From contig NZ_JABWRJ020000003.1 of the NCBI RefSeq assembly GCF_014268935.2, positions 62,001 to 126,000 on the forward strand: a stretch of 64,000 nt of DNA. Direction: 5' to 3'. The stretch is from Pseudomonas peradeniyensis (lineage in GTDB: Bacteria; Pseudomonadota; Gammaproteobacteria; Pseudomonadales; Pseudomonadaceae). Positions 18,662-29,543 of the stretch are shown in pieces. A program made the position numbers and the translations under genes. The notes under the pieces were generated by a model. That model saw only the letters and a program-made list of their open reading frames with translations. It did no database searches and was not told where the DNA came from. Position 1 is the first letter of the stretch. Each line of letters starts with the position of its first letter.

Positions 18662-19069
18662 GTGGAAGAAGTGATCGAACAACTCCGTGAAGCCAACGAG
18701 CCGGTACCGGTGCCGCTGGAACTGCCGGACGAGGATCAGCTGGTCGAGATCGAGGAAGAGCTGTTCATCAACATCCCGTTCGTGTTCAAGGAATACCTGC
18801 TGACCGTCAGTGACGTGGTATACGGCAGCCTCGAGCCGGTGACCGTGACCGATCCGCAATCCCACACCTACCTGCCGGAAGTGGCGGCCAACGCCTGGGA
18901 CGCCGGTGTGCCCCGCGATCTCATTCCCATCTGCCAGGACGGTGACGACTACTACTGCGTCGAAGAGGACGGCACCGTGGTGCTGTGGTCCGGCGAGGAA
19001 GAAATCGTCACCGAGGAAAGCTGGGAATCAGTCTGGCACTGGGCACGGGATGTCTGGCTGGAAAGCTGA
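18662..19069 (+). CDS. SMI1/KNR4-family protein
   Basis: The 135-residue acidic protein begins at a GTG at 18662 (EEVIEQLREAN). It shows the SMI1/KNR4 fold pattern: LVEIEEELFINIPFVFKEYLL, then LIPICQDGDDYYCVEEDGTVVLW. In bacteria this superfamily is often an immunity protein for polymorphic toxins, but no toxin gene is adjacent, and similar genes in this position seem to be part of the Pseudomonas core. Its role is unknown. Confidence 0.8.
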   Translation: MEEVIEQLREANEPVPVPLELPDEDQLVEIEEELFINIPFVFKEYLLTVSDVVYGSLEPVTVTDPQSHTYLPEVAANAWDAGVPRDLIPICQDGDDYYCVEEDGTVVLWSGEEEIVTEESWESVWHWARDVWLES

Positions 19070-19208
19070 ATGAGAAATACCCGCATAAAGTGATGGCTTA
19101 TAGCTACCAATCACTCGTAGAATCGCCAGGCTTTCTGCGCCTGGCGACACTGCTACCGCTCCATCCCCTCGGACGACGGTGAAATCTTGCGCAGAAAGCG
19201 TTAACTGC

Positions 19209-20969
19209 TCAGTGCGAATGATCGCGGTTGTTCTCCAGCGTCTCCAGCAAGGCCACCTGCATCCGTGTATGCACTCGGATCAGCCAGCGCCACAGCAACG
19301 CCACCACTACCGCCGCCACCACGACGATGACCAGCAGCAGTTCGCTGGTCGGCAGAATGCTTGCCGACAAGGCCGACAGCAGCAGGAAGATCACCAGCAG
19401 TGACAACAGCGGAATCACCTCGGCGATCACCCGCCGTACCCGCTGGGTATGCCGCCCGGCCATCTCGGGTTTGACGCCCATCTCCGCCAGCAACATCGAC
19501 AGCGCCTTGAGCTTGCGATACGCCGCGATCAGGAACGGCAGCGATAGCAGCAATGCCGCGCCCCAGATCAACGCCTTCTGCTGGCCGGCATCCGCCACCC
19601 ACTCGCTCAACCAGTTACCGATGCGCCCGGCGAAGTAACCGCCACTGAAGAAGATCGCGATCACCAACGCCAGGTTGACCCCGACCTGCAGCAGAATGCG
19701 TCGGATCATCGCCGCCAGCATGGCCCCCTCGCCCTGCGGCTGGATGCTGCGCAACCATTCTCCGTACAACGACAGCACCCGTGCCACGCGGCTCGGCACC
19801 ACCTTGCCCAGCCTGATCGACAACGGATCGGCGGCACGGATCAGGTACGGCGTCAGCAAGGTAGTGATGGCCGACACCGCCACTGCGACCGGATAGAGAA
19901 AGTCGCTGGTGACCTGCAAGGTCACCCCCAGGGCGGCGATGATGAAGGAGAACTCGCCGATCTGCGAAAGCCCCATCCCCACGCGCAACGAGGTGCGCCC
20001 GTCGTTGCCGGCGATGAACGCGCCCATGCCGCAGGAGAGCATCTTGCCCAGCACCACCGCCAGGGTGATGACCACGATCGGCCAGGCGTACTCGACCAGA
20101 ATCGATGGATCGATCATCAAGCCGATGGCGACGAAGAAGATGGCGCTGAACAGGTCGCGAACCGGCTCGATCAGCCGTTCGATCTTCAGCAACTGGCGCG
20201 ACTCGGCCATGATCGCGCCGATCAGGAAGGCGCCGAGCACCATGCTGTACTCGAGCTTGACCACCAGCAGGCAGAAGCCGAAACACAGGCCCAGCACGGT
20301 GATCAGCAGCATCTCGTTGCTTTCGAATTTCGCCACGTAGGCCAGCAGCCGCGGCACCAGCAGGATGCCGATGACCAGCGCGACGATCATGAACAGCGAC
20401 AGCTTGCCCACGGTGGAAAACACCTCGCCGGAACTCACCGAGCCGCTGACGGCGATCCCCGACAGCAGCGCGATGATGCCGATGCCGAGGATGTCCTCGA
20501 CGATCAGCACACCGAAGATCAGCTGGGCGAAACGCTCGTTTTTCATCTTCAGGTCGTTGAGCGCCTTGACGATGATGGTGGTCGAGGAGATCGCCAGGAT
20601 CGCCCCGAGGAACAGCGAATCCATGGTGTTCCAGCCGAACCAGCGACCGATCTCGAAACCGATCCAGATCATCAGGACGATTTCCAGGAACGCCGCGATG
20701 AAAGCCGTGGCGCCGACCTTGAATAGCTTGCGCAGACTGAACTCCAGGCCCAGGCAGAACATCAGGAAGATCACCCCCAGCTCGGCCAGGGTCTTGATGG
20801 TGTCTTCGTCGTGGATCAGGCCGAACGGCGGCGTGTGTGGGCCGATGATGAAGCCGGCGACGATGTAGCCCAGCACCACCGGCTGCTTGAGGCGATGAAA
20901 GAGGATGGTGACCACCCCGGCAACCAGCATGATCACCGCCAGGTCCTGGATGAAGCTGATGGCATGCAT
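19209..20969 (-). CDS. CPA2-family monovalent cation/proton antiporter (YbaL/KefB-like)
   Basis: The 586-residue protein has about 12 membrane segments, with the CPA2 signatures GYIVAGFIIGPHTPP near the N-terminus, FLMFCLGLEFSLRKL and LGAILAISSTTIIVKAL. The region after about residue 400 adds more membrane helices, and no C-terminal TrkA-N/Rossmann domain is visible, unlike KefB/KefC. It probably exchanges K+ or Na+ for H+ at the inner membrane. Confidence 0.85.
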   Translation of the reverse strand: MHAISFIQDLAVIMLVAGVVTILFHRLKQPVVLGYIVAGFIIGPHTPPFGLIHDEDTIKTLAELGVIFLMFCLGLEFSLRKLFKVGATAFIAAFLEIVLMIWIGFEIGRWFGWNTMDSLFLGAILAISSTTIIVKALNDLKMKNERFAQLIFGVLIVEDILGIGIIALLSGIAVSGSVSSGEVFSTVGKLSLFMIVALVIGILLVPRLLAYVAKFESNEMLLITVLGLCFGFCLLVVKLEYSMVLGAFLIGAIMAESRQLLKIERLIEPVRDLFSAIFFVAIGLMIDPSILVEYAWPIVVITLAVVLGKMLSCGMGAFIAGNDGRTSLRVGMGLSQIGEFSFIIAALGVTLQVTSDFLYPVAVAVSAITTLLTPYLIRAADPLSIRLGKVVPSRVARVLSLYGEWLRSIQPQGEGAMLAAMIRRILLQVGVNLALVIAIFFSGGYFAGRIGNWLSEWVADAGQQKALIWGAALLLSLPFLIAAYRKLKALSMLLAEMGVKPEMAGRHTQRVRRVIAEVIPLLSLLVIFLLLSALSASILPTSELLLVIVVVAAVVVALLWRWLIRVHTRMQVALLETLENNRDHSH

Positions 20970-21244
20970 GGCGTGATACTCCTTGTTTTCGGTACTCGGG
21001 GCGAACCGCTCCTCTGCCGGACGATCCTTCGGCGCGGAGCTGGCACATACTCTTGTGATAGACGCAAAAGCCCACGTTGCATGGGCGCCGTCAGGTTAAC
21101 ATCGCGCCTTGCCACAAATTGCCGATGCAATATGCAGAAACAGATCGGCCGATTCGACACCGCCGATGGCAAGATTGGCGTGACGATGGAGCGTCAGCCG
21201 ACGTCCCGTACCAGGATGGGAAACCTCAACGAGGGGAAACAGAA
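20970..21244. other. Divergent intergenic region between antiporter and thioesterase genes
   Basis: This 275-bp stretch separates two divergent genes and must contain both promoters. I see no convincing RNA gene, long palindrome or repeat. A plus-strand frame continues through it in phase with the thioesterase gene, but it lacks a good start signal. Confidence 0.5.
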
Positions 21245-21781
21245 GTGTCTGCAGATACCCGCCCCGAATCCGTGCAAATTCACCGTGAGCTCTCTATGGA
21301 ACCTGGAAACGCCCAGCTGACCATGACCGTCCTGATGACACCGGACATGGCCAACTTCTCTGGCAACGTACACGGCGGCACCCTGCTCAAGTACCTGGAC
21401 GAAGTCGCCTATGCCTGCGCCAGCCGCTATGCCGGCACCTATGTGGTGACCCTGTCGGTGGACCAGGTGATCTTCCGCGAACCGGTGCATGTCGGCGAGC
21501 TGGTAACCTTCCTGGCCTCGGTCAACTACACCGGCAACACCTCGATGGAGGTGGGCATCAAGGTGGTCACCGAGAACATCCGCGAGCGCTCGGTGCGCCA
21601 CTCCAACAGCTGCTTCTTCACGATGGTCGCGGTGGACGACGACCGTCGCCCGGTGAAGGTGCCACCGCGCCAGCCGCAGAGCAGCGAGGAGAAGCGCCGC
21701 TTCCTGCAGGGCCAGCAGCGCCGCCAGATCCGCCAGGAGCTGGAACAGCGCTACCAGAACCTCAAGACTGATTCGATCTAG
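21245..21781 (+). CDS. Acyl-CoA thioesterase (hotdog fold, YciA-like)
   Basis: The 178-residue protein has a hotdog domain with [20 protein letters not shown] (catalytic Asn/His-Gly-Gly region), [13 protein letters not shown] and a charged C-terminal helix. It hydrolyses acyl-CoA thioesters in the cytoplasm. The GTG at 21245 is chosen because GAGGGG lies 8 bases upstream; an internal ATG at 21296 has no clear ribosome site. The stop codon overlaps that of convergent pdxY. Confidence 0.87.
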   Translation: MSADTRPESVQIHRELSMEPGNAQLTMTVLMTPDMANFSGNVHGGTLLKYLDEVAYACASRYAGTYVVTLSVDQVIFREPVHVGELVTFLASVNYTGNTSMEVGIKVVTENIRERSVRHSNSCFFTMVAVDDDRRPVKVPPRQPQSSEEKRRFLQGQQRRQIRQELEQRYQNLKTDSI

Positions 21782-22650
21782 TAGAGCAAACGCTGCGCCT
21801 CGAAGCGCACCCGCGGGTGGGCGATGCGATCCTGGGCCCGCACCAGCTGCAGTTCATAGCTGGTGCAGGCCTGGGTTTCCAGCAGCACCTCATGCACGGC
21901 GGCAGCGGTGAATTCGAAAGCCTGCAACCAGTCGTCGCCCAGCAGCACGCGGGCGAGGAACAGGCCGGAGGTCAGGTCGCCCACGCCTACCGGCTGGCGT
22001 GGGAAGGCCAGCAAGGGCCGGCGCAGGTGCCAGCTGGCATCGCGGGTCACCAGCAGCATCTCGAAGGCATCATCCGCCCGCTGTGGATAATTCAGGTGCT
22101 TGACCAGCACCACCTGCGGCCCGCGCTCCAGCAACCCGCGCGCCATGCCCACGCAATCTTCCAGCGACTGCGCGCGACGGCCACAGAAACTGTCCAGCTC
22201 GAGCTGGTTCGGGCACAGGATATCGGCCTTGGCGACCGCCTCCTCGAGCAGGAACTCGCTGACTTCTGCCGGCACGATGCAGCCCTTCTCGGCATGCCCC
22301 ATGACCGGGTCGCACAGGTACAGGGCCTTGGGATTGACCGCCTTGATCCGCTCGACGCCGGCCAGGATCGCCCGCCCCTGCTCGGCACTGCCCAGGTAGC
22401 CCGACAACACCGCATCGCAATGGCCCAGCTCGCCGATGTTGGAAATGCCTTCCACCAACGCGGGAATTTGCGCTGGGGCAAGCACTTCCCCGGCCCACTG
22501 TCCATACTGAGTATGGTTGGAGAACTGTACGGTGTTGAGCGGCCAGACGTTGACCCCGACCCGCTGCATGGGAAACACCGCGGCGCTGTTGCCGGCGTGT
22601 CCAAAGACCACGTGGGACTGAATGGCGAGCAGGTGCGGCGTACGTTTCAT
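21778..22650 (-). CDS. pdxY: Pyridoxal kinase
   Basis: The 290-residue ribokinase-family enzyme begins [20 protein letters not shown] at 22650. It contains the pyridoxal-kinase substrate region [34 protein letters not shown] (described in two parts: residues 18-35 and 36-51) and the anion-hole [10 protein letters not shown] with catalytic Asp. It phosphorylates pyridoxal in the PLP salvage pathway. A longer open frame to 23145 runs across another gene and is not used. A TGTGGATAA lies at 22082-22090. Confidence 0.92.
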   Translation of the reverse strand: MKRTPHLLAIQSHVVFGHAGNSAAVFPMQRVGVNVWPLNTVQFSNHTQYGQWAGEVLAPAQIPALVEGISNIGELGHCDAVLSGYLGSAEQGRAILAGVERIKAVNPKALYLCDPVMGHAEKGCIVPAEVSEFLLEEAVAKADILCPNQLELDSFCGRRAQSLEDCVGMARGLLERGPQVVLVKHLNYPQRADDAFEMLLVTRDASWHLRRPLLAFPRQPVGVGDLTSGLFLARVLLGDDWLQAFEFTAAAVHEVLLETQACTSYELQLVRAQDRIAHPRVRFEAQRLLY

Positions 22651-22770
22651 GCGGGACGATTCCGAAACTGTGTGAATAAGTGTGCGGCCCGCAGTATGAA
22701 CCTGATTGCCATCTGTACGACAGGCCAGAGACGCAGTTAAGCTGGATCGACCTGTCTGGAGCTTACGCAA

Positions 22771-23163
22771 ATGCTGACCCTGGAAAACCTCTTCGTCCTG
22801 ATGCTGGTGGCGACCGCAGGCGCCTGGCTGTGGCACAACCACGGGCTGCGCGAAAAGGCCCTGGCACGGGTCAAGCAGCATTGCGCCAAGCTCGACCTGG
22901 AGCTGCTCGACGACGCCGTGGCGCTCAAGCGCATCGCCTTCGTGCGCGACGCCAACGGCAGGAAGCGCCTGGCGCGCATCTACAACTTCGAGTTCACCGT
23001 CACCGGTGAACAGCGCCACCCCGGCACCGTCACCCAGTTCGGCGCCCACACAATGCAGATCGAGCTCGCGCCCTATCCGTTCGAGATCAAGACCCCGCCA
23101 CGTGCCGACAACGTCATCGAGATGCAGCAGTGGCGCCAGGAGCATAACCGCTGGCGCAATTGA
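22771..23163 (+). CDS. DUF3301 family protein
   Basis: The 130-residue protein has one N-terminal membrane segment ([18 protein letters not shown]) and a soluble domain with [19 protein letters not shown], matching the DUF3301 pattern. Function is unknown. It is divergent from pdxY and its stop directly abuts the stop of the convergent CobW gene. Confidence 0.8.
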   Translation: MLTLENLFVLMLVATAGAWLWHNHGLREKALARVKQHCAKLDLELLDDAVALKRIAFVRDANGRKRLARIYNFEFTVTGEQRHPGTVTQFGAHTMQIELAPYPFEIKTPPRADNVIEMQQWRQEHNRWRN

Positions 23164-24138
23164 TCAACGGATCAGCTGGCAGCCGCCGATGGCCGCTTGC
23201 AGGGCCTGCAAGGGTTGCGGTCGATCGAAGATCAGCTCGATGCGCGAGTCCTTGCACCATTCGCTGGAGCGCCACTCCAGCGTTCCGCCTTCCAAGCCAT
23301 TGAACGACTGCCAGCCTTCGGTGCTATGGACAACACCCTTCGCCCGGCGCCACGGCCATTGCTCGAGCACACCGCGCAGCACGGCCTCGTCGAAGCATTG
23401 GTCGGGATGCCAGCGCCAGCCGATACTCCAACCTCCCTCCCCCTGCTGATACTGGCAGATCGGCTGTCGTGGATCGGTCCACAGGGTGGGCAACGGCACT
23501 GCACCGTTATCCACAGGCAGGCTGCCAGGGTCGACCGTACCTGCCGCCACGGGGGTTGAAACAGGCAATGCAGCAAGCGGCAGTATCCCGTGATCCGTCC
23601 AGCGCGCCGGTATTGCGGGTAGTGATGCAGTTATCAACAAGCGTGCGGCTTCATCCACAACTCTCGCCTTGTTGAACACCAGCAACCCCGCCTTCGCCAG
23701 TGCCTGGTGCTGAGCCTCGGGCAGGACGTCGCCCCGGGACAGCGCCGCGGCATCCAGCACCATCAGCAGGGGCTGGACCGACAGCACGCCAGTCCAGCGC
23801 GCGCGCACCAGTTGCTCCAGCAACTCGACCGGGTGACCGAGGCCGGACGGTTCGATGAACAGGCGGTCCGGGCGAGCCTTGCGCAGCAAGCGGCCAAGCC
23901 CCACCTGAAATGGCGCGCCATTGACGCAGCACAGGCAGCCTCCCGCCACTTCTCCGATGGCGATGCCCGCCTCGTCGCGGCTGAGCAAGGCGGCATCGAG
24001 GCCGACCTGGCCGAACTCGTTGACCAGCACGGCCCAGCGCTCACCAGCCGGACGCTGGTCCAGCAGGTGGCGGATCAGGCTGGTCTTGCCGGCGCCGAGG
24101 GGGCCGGCGATCACATGGGTGGGGATGTTCTGCAGCAT
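23164..24138 (-). CDS. CobW/COG0523-family GTPase (putative metallochaperone), shorter paralog
   Basis: The 324-residue protein has Walker A GPLGAGKT (12-19), the metal-binding CxCC motif as CLCC (68-71), Walker B LFIEPSGLGHP (93-103) and a Trp-rich C-terminal CobW_C-like domain. COG0523 GTPases deliver metals, often zinc, to client proteins. It is the last gene of a three-gene set (COG0523 GTPase, DUF1826, this gene) downstream of a Zur-type operator. It lies 52 bases after the DUF1826 gene. It contains TTATCCACA at 23507-23515. Confidence 0.88.
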   Translation of the reverse strand: MLQNIPTHVIAGPLGAGKTSLIRHLLDQRPAGERWAVLVNEFGQVGLDAALLSRDEAGIAIGEVAGGCLCCVNGAPFQVGLGRLLRKARPDRLFIEPSGLGHPVELLEQLVRARWTGVLSVQPLLMVLDAAALSRGDVLPEAQHQALAKAGLLVFNKARVVDEAARLLITASLPAIPARWTDHGILPLAALPVSTPVAAGTVDPGSLPVDNGAVPLPTLWTDPRQPICQYQQGEGGWSIGWRWHPDQCFDEAVLRGVLEQWPWRRAKGVVHSTEGWQSFNGLEGGTLEWRSSEWCKDSRIELIFDRPQPLQALQAAIGGCQLIR

Positions 24139-24190
24139 GGCTCGGTATCGGGGTGGATTGATGGCAGTCTATACCGCCGGGCCCCGGTAT

Positions 24191-24804
24191 TCATGCCAAC
24201 CAATCCAGGCTCAACAACAATCGGCGCTCCCCGGCAGGCGTCAGCGGTGACCGGTGGACCAATCCCGCGCCCTCGTTGCCCAGCCACTTCTCGCCCTTCA
24301 GCAAAGCCACCTCTCCCGCCGCCAGGCGCCGAACCTTATCCACAGGCGGCGACGACTGCTGCAAGCGCGCGCGATCGATCGCTCCCTCCGCCAGCCATTC
24401 GCTGCCCGCGCCGGCATAGGTGCTGAGCAGGCGCACCGGCACATGGTCCACATGCATGCGCGGGCACATCGCCCCGTCCAGTACCCGCACGCGCACACCG
24501 AGACGACGGGCGCCCAGCAGGCAGGTGTACGCGGCCACCAGCCAAGCCACATCCGCGACGAAACCGTCATAGCCGTGCAGATCAGCGGCCTCCCTGAGCA
24601 AACCGGGCAAGGCCGGCGGGTGGCGTTCATCCACCTCGATCACCCGCTCATCGGCCAGGGATTGGCCAAGGCTGAGCACCAGGTTGGCGAAGTCTTCCAC
24701 CTGGGCCGGCAGGCGGCGCTGCCAGACCGCCAGGTTGACGCCATCCTGAAGAATGTCGGTCATCACCTGGGGCGATTCACCGAACACCTGGCGGATATCC
24801 ACAG

Positions 24805-24808
<4 letters not shown>
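24191..24808 (-). CDS. DUF1826 protein, possible Fe(II)/2-oxoglutarate-type oxygenase
   Basis: The 205-residue protein belongs by appearance to DUF1826, with no assigned function. It has H119-V-D121 in [12 protein letters not shown], a distal H185 in GLVHRSP and R195/R196 ten and eleven residues later. That arrangement (HxD...H...R) is typical of double-stranded beta-helix Fe(II)/2OG oxygenases, which is my inference. The start overlaps the stop of the upstream COG0523 GTPase by 4 bases, so it is translationally coupled to it. A metalloenzyme client of the flanking chaperones is a reasonable hypothesis. Confidence 0.75.
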
Positions 24809-26013
<1,205 letters not shown>

Positions 26014-26059
26014 GACTAACCTCATCGGGCAGGCGCATTCGAATCGATGCATTGCATAA

Positions 26060-26074
26060 TGTTATATTATAACA
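26060..26074. promoter_or_regulatory. Zur-box-like operator between zigA and the folE2 operon
   Basis: TGTTATATTATAACA is a perfect 15-bp palindrome in the 110-bp divergent gap. It closely resembles gammaproteobacterial Zur boxes (GTTATAnTATAAC core). With a COG0523 chaperone on one side and zinc-independent folE2 on the other, Zur repression in both directions is likely. Confidence 0.85.
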
Positions 26075-26123
26075 ATACAATTTCGCCAAGCCGTGTCGAC
26101 CGAACGGTTGTCTGGAGAGCGTC

Positions 26124-26501
26124 ATGAAATCATCCGGCCTCGCTGCCTTGCTGCTGCTCGCAGCCCCCACACAGCTTCTCGCCATGCCCCACACCGACCT
26201 CGCCCTGTGCACCCGCAGCGCGACCTTGCTCGCCTGCCAGGATGGCCAGGGCAACTACTACAGCGTGCGCACCGAAGGCAGCACCTTCTACCTGCGTGGC
26301 TACGAAGTGGCAGGCAAGCGCCTGTGGGCTCAGACCAACAGCCGCTACGGCACACTGACCTTCTTCACCGGGCTGGCCAGCGACGGTGAAGCCTGGGTGG
26401 GCTACAGCCGTCGCATCGGCTGGACCACCCTCAACCGTGTCTCCAGCTCCAGCGGTCAACGCTTCAACCTGCACTGCAGCCTTGTCGGCGGTTGCCGCTG
26501 A
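26124..26501 (+). CDS. Small exported protein of unknown function, probably Zur-regulated
   Basis: The 125-residue protein begins with a signal peptide (MKSSGLAALLLLAAPTQLLA). The mature part is rich in Gly, Ser, Tyr and Arg and has four Cys that could form two disulfides (ALCTRS, LACQDG, LHCSL, GGCR). I recognise no family. It starts 50 bases from the Zur-type palindrome and ends 24 bases before folE2, so it is probably part of the zinc-starvation response. Confidence 0.7.
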   Translation: MKSSGLAALLLLAAPTQLLAMPHTDLALCTRSATLLACQDGQGNYYSVRTEGSTFYLRGYEVAGKRLWAQTNSRYGTLTFFTGLASDGEAWVGYSRRIGWTTLNRVSSSSGQRFNLHCSLVGGCR

Positions 26502-26525
26502 CTGCCATCACTTCAGGATCCTTCC

Positions 26526-27407
26526 ATGTCTAGCCTTGCCCTTCCCGACATCGCCGCACAGAGCAGCCAGCAGGCACTGCCGCTGGACTGGGTCGGCATG
26601 TGCGGTATCGCCCTGCCGCTGCTGGTCGACGGACGCAGCCTCGGCGCCCACGCCGATGCCGGCGTGAGCCTTGATGACGGCGCAGCCCGGGGCATCCACA
26701 TGTCACGGTTGTACCTGGCGCTGGAAGCGCTGGAACAGCAAGACTTGAGCCCACGGCTTATTCGCCGGACGCTCGAGCATTTTCTCGCCAGCCACGAGGG
26801 CCTTTCCAACACCGCCTACCTGCGCCTGGCGTTCGATCACCTGCTCAAGCGCCCGGCGCTGGTCAGCCCGCTGGCAGGCTGGAAACGCTACCCGGTGAGC
26901 ATCGAAGCCCAGCTGAAAGATGAAATGTTCCACGTGGAACTATCGGTGCACATTGCCTACTCCTCGACCTGCCCCTGCTCGGCGGCGCTGGCCAGGCAAC
27001 TGATCCAGGCACAGTTCGACCGGGACTTCGCTGATCAGTCGCTGGAGCGGGAACGTGTTCGCCAATGGCTTGGCAGCAGCGACGGCATCGTTGCAACACC
27101 CCACAGCCAAAGGAGCCTGGCCAAGCTGCAGGTCCGCCTGGACGGCGACGAGTTCAGACTGACCGAGTTGATCGAGACAGCGGAGGCAGCCTTGGGCACC
27201 GCCGTACAGACGGCAGTGAAGCGCGCCGATGAGCAGGCCTTTGCCTTGGCCAACGGACAGAACCTGATGTTCTGCGAGGATGCCGCCCGCCGCCTGCATG
27301 CGGCCTTGCGAACGCTAACGGGCGTGAGCGGCTTCAGCGTACGCGTGGAACATGCAGAGAGCCTGCATGCCCATGACGCGGTGGCGGTCAGTCGTTATCG
27401 CTGGTGA
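26526..27407 (+). CDS. folE2: GTP cyclohydrolase FolE2 (zinc-independent type IB)
   Basis: The 293-residue enzyme makes dihydroneopterin triphosphate for folate synthesis. It carries the COG1469 active-site segment YSSTCPCSAAL. FolE2 replaces zinc-dependent FolE when zinc is scarce and is commonly Zur-controlled, which fits the operator upstream. A parS 16-mer lies inside the gene at 26926-26941, encoding MFHVEL just before the active-site segment. The stop lies 4 bases before the stop of the convergent DUF3617 gene. Confidence 0.92.
   Translation: MSSLALPDIAAQSSQQALPLDWVGMCGIALPLLVDGRSLGAHADAGVSLDDGAARGIHMSRLYLALEALEQQDLSPRLIRRTLEHFLASHEGLSNTAYLRLAFDHLLKRPALVSPLAGWKRYPVSIEAQLKDEMFHVELSVHIAYSSTCPCSAALARQLIQAQFDRDFADQSLERERVRQWLGSSDGIVATPHSQRSLAKLQVRLDGDEFRLTELIETAEAALGTAVQTAVKRADEQAFALANGQNLMFCEDAARRLHAALRTLTGVSGFSVRVEHAESLHAHDAVAVSRYRW
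26926..26941. promoter_or_regulatory. parS site within folE2
   Basis: TGTTCCACGTGGAACT matches the Pseudomonas parS TGTTCCACGTGGAACA at 15 of 16 positions, with the 14-bp core intact. It lies about 29 kb from oriC on the side opposite the other parS sites. Confidence 0.88.
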
Positions 27408-27411
27408 CAGA

Positions 27412-27939
27412 TCAAGTACGCGGTTTGACGGTTCCACAATCATTCCCAAGCCAGACCGCCCGGGTGTTCATGCTGCCCTGCTGCTGGACCCCGGAGGCAT
27501 TGAAGGTGCCGTTGACCTTGGTCAGGAACTCCCGATCGCTGAGGAAGGTGGCCTGGCCGTTACCCTGGGCCTTGGGGCAACTGAACTGGAACTTCCAGAC
27601 ATTGCCATTGCGCTCGGTGATCTTCTGCGTGCACCCGGACTGCGGATCCTGCAGCGGAATGTCATTGGTCTTGACCTGCTCCGCGGTCAGGCACGAGCGC
27701 ACCCCCTTGCCTCCCACCGTGATGCCCTGCTTGGCCAAGGCACCCTCCATCATCGCCCGTTGCTCGGGCGGCAGGTTCTTCAACTGACCGAGCATGAATT
27801 CCATGTCCGGCAACGGCTTGCCATCGACCTGCATGTTGCTGGTGGTCAGCTCCCACAGACCGGGTTGCAGCATCTGCGCGTGAACCAGCGGGCTGCCCAG
27901 CCCCAGCACCAGGGCGAGCAGTGGCAGACGAATCTTCAT
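27412..27939 (-). CDS. DUF3617 periplasmic protein
   Basis: The 175-residue protein has a signal peptide (MKIRLPLLALVLGLGSPLVHA) and the DUF3617 pattern: MLQPGLWELTTSNMQVDG near the mature N-terminus, then CLTAEQVK, CTQKITERNGNVWKFQFSC. Cysteines are spaced as in the family. Function is unknown. It is convergent with folE2. Confidence 0.83.
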   Translation of the reverse strand: MKIRLPLLALVLGLGSPLVHAQMLQPGLWELTTSNMQVDGKPLPDMEFMLGQLKNLPPEQRAMMEGALAKQGITVGGKGVRSCLTAEQVKTNDIPLQDPQSGCTQKITERNGNVWKFQFSCPKAQGNGQATFLSDREFLTKVNGTFNASGVQQQGSMNTRAVWLGNDCGTVKPRT

Positions 27940-28068
27940 GGATGAAAGCTCCTCGAAATACCGGCTCCGGCCGGACTGAGCCGTTAGACGTCAAAATCGC
28001 CTTTGGGTTGCAGGCATACCCTCGAACGTGGTCTGTTAGCAGCAGTGCTCTCGGCAAGCAGGATGCGT

Positions 28069-29508
28069 ATGGATTTTCACAGCCCCTACTTCTTCGGTTA
28101 CTTGCTCGGCCTGATTCATCTGTTCGGTCTCATCGCCGCGCTGCATGCGGTATTCACCGTGCGCACCGCCCAAGGTGCGATCGCCTGGGCCATGTCGCTG
28201 CTGTTCATCCCCTACCTCACCCTCATCCCCTACCTGGTGTTCGGCGCCCGTTCCTTCTATGCCTATATCCAGGCGCGGCGTCAGGCCAACCAGGAAATGC
28301 ACGTGGCCATGGCCAACCTGAACTGGCGGCCCTGGGTGGAGGAAGCGCTGACCGCCCGCGAGTCCGACAGCTACGCCGCCCTGCGTGCCATGCCCAAGCT
28401 GGGGCGCATGCCGTGTCTGGCCAACAACGAGGTGAAGCTGCTGATCGATGGCGCCGCCACCTTCGAGGCGATCTTCTCGGCCATCCGCATGGCGCGGGAC
28501 ACCGTGCTGGTGCAATTTTTCATCATCCATGACGACGCCCTCGGCCGGGAGTTGCAGCAACTGCTGCTGCGCAAGGCCGCCGAAGGCGTAAGGGTGTTCG
28601 TGCTGTACGACCGCGTCGGCAGCCATGCCCTGCCGGCCAGCTACAGCCAGGTGCTGCGCGACGGCGGCGTGCAGATCGAGGCATTCGCCACCCGGCGTGG
28701 CTGGTTCAATCGTTTCCAGGTCAACTTCCGCAACCATCGCAAGATCGTCGTGGTCGATGGCGTGCAAGGCTTTCTCGGCGGGCACAACGTGGGCGACGAA
28801 TACCTCGGCGCACACCCCAAGCTGTCACCGTGGCGCGACACCCATGTGCAGATCGGCGGCCCGGTGCTGGCCTGCCTGCAGGAGTCCTTCGCCGAGGACT
28901 GGTACTGGGCCACGCGCCAGCTGCCGCCGCTGATCCTGCCCGACGTCTACCCGGAGAACGGCGTGCTGTGCCAGGCCTTGGCCAGCGGGCCGGCCGATCC
29001 ACAGGAAACCTGTGCGCTGTTCTTCCTCGAGGCGATTCACTCGGCCACCCGACGGGTATGGATCACCAGCCCCTATTTCATCCCCGACGAAGCCATCTTC
29101 GCCGCCCTGCGCCTGGCAGTGCTGCGGGGGGTCGACGTGCGCATCCTGATTCCCTCGCGCCCCGACCACCGCATCGTCTACGCCGCCTCCAGCCTGTTCG
29201 CCTTCGAGGCGGTGCGCGCCGGGGTGCGCATGTTCCGCTACCTGCCGGGCTTCCTGCACCAGAAGGTGGTGCTGGTGGACGATGAGGTCAGCGCCATCGG
29301 CAGCGCCAACCTCGACAACCGCTCGTTCCGGCTGAACTTCGAGATCACCCTGCTGACCGTGGACCGTGCTTTCGCCGACCAGGTCGAACAGATGCTGGAG
29401 AATGACTTCGAGCAGGCCCGGGAGATCACCGCGGAGGACAGCCGCGACACCCATCGCCTGCAACAGCTGGGGATGCGCATCGCGCGGCTGATTTCACCGA
29501 TCCTGTAG
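28069..29508 (+). CDS. cls: Cardiolipin synthase
   Basis: The 479-residue enzyme has two N-terminal membrane segments ([20 protein letters not shown] and [18 protein letters not shown]) and two phospholipase D HxK motifs: [10 protein letters not shown] and [10 protein letters not shown] with [10 protein letters not shown]. It condenses two phosphatidylglycerols at the inner membrane. The ATG at 28069 is preferred because AGGA precedes it; an ATG at 28063 and a frame from 28003 are alternatives. It is convergent with cfa, another phospholipid gene. Confidence 0.93.
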   Translation: MDFHSPYFFGYLLGLIHLFGLIAALHAVFTVRTAQGAIAWAMSLLFIPYLTLIPYLVFGARSFYAYIQARRQANQEMHVAMANLNWRPWVEEALTARESDSYAALRAMPKLGRMPCLANNEVKLLIDGAATFEAIFSAIRMARDTVLVQFFIIHDDALGRELQQLLLRKAAEGVRVFVLYDRVGSHALPASYSQVLRDGGVQIEAFATRRGWFNRFQVNFRNHRKIVVVDGVQGFLGGHNVGDEYLGAHPKLSPWRDTHVQIGGPVLACLQESFAEDWYWATRQLPPLILPDVYPENGVLCQALASGPADPQETCALFFLEAIHSATRRVWITSPYFIPDEAIFAALRLAVLRGVDVRILIPSRPDHRIVYAASSLFAFEAVRAGVRMFRYLPGFLHQKVVLVDDEVSAIGSANLDNRSFRLNFEITLLTVDRAFADQVEQMLENDFEQAREITAEDSRDTHRLQQLGMRIARLISPIL

Positions 29509-29538
29509 CCCGGCGAGCCTTGTCGGCACGCCGGGCTA
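29506..29538. terminator. Bidirectional hairpin between cls and cfa
   Basis: TAGCCCGGCG (29506-29515) and CGCCGGGCTA (29529-29538) are perfect 10-bp arms around a 13-base loop. The left arm includes the cls stop codon. There is no T-tract. Confidence 0.65.
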
Positions 29539-29543
29539 CCCGA

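Noticed and set aside
18662..19069. SMI1/KNR4 gene as part of a toxin-immunity or defence locus
   Set aside because: No toxin, Rhs, CDI or type VI gene is next to it; the neighbours are housekeeping genes.
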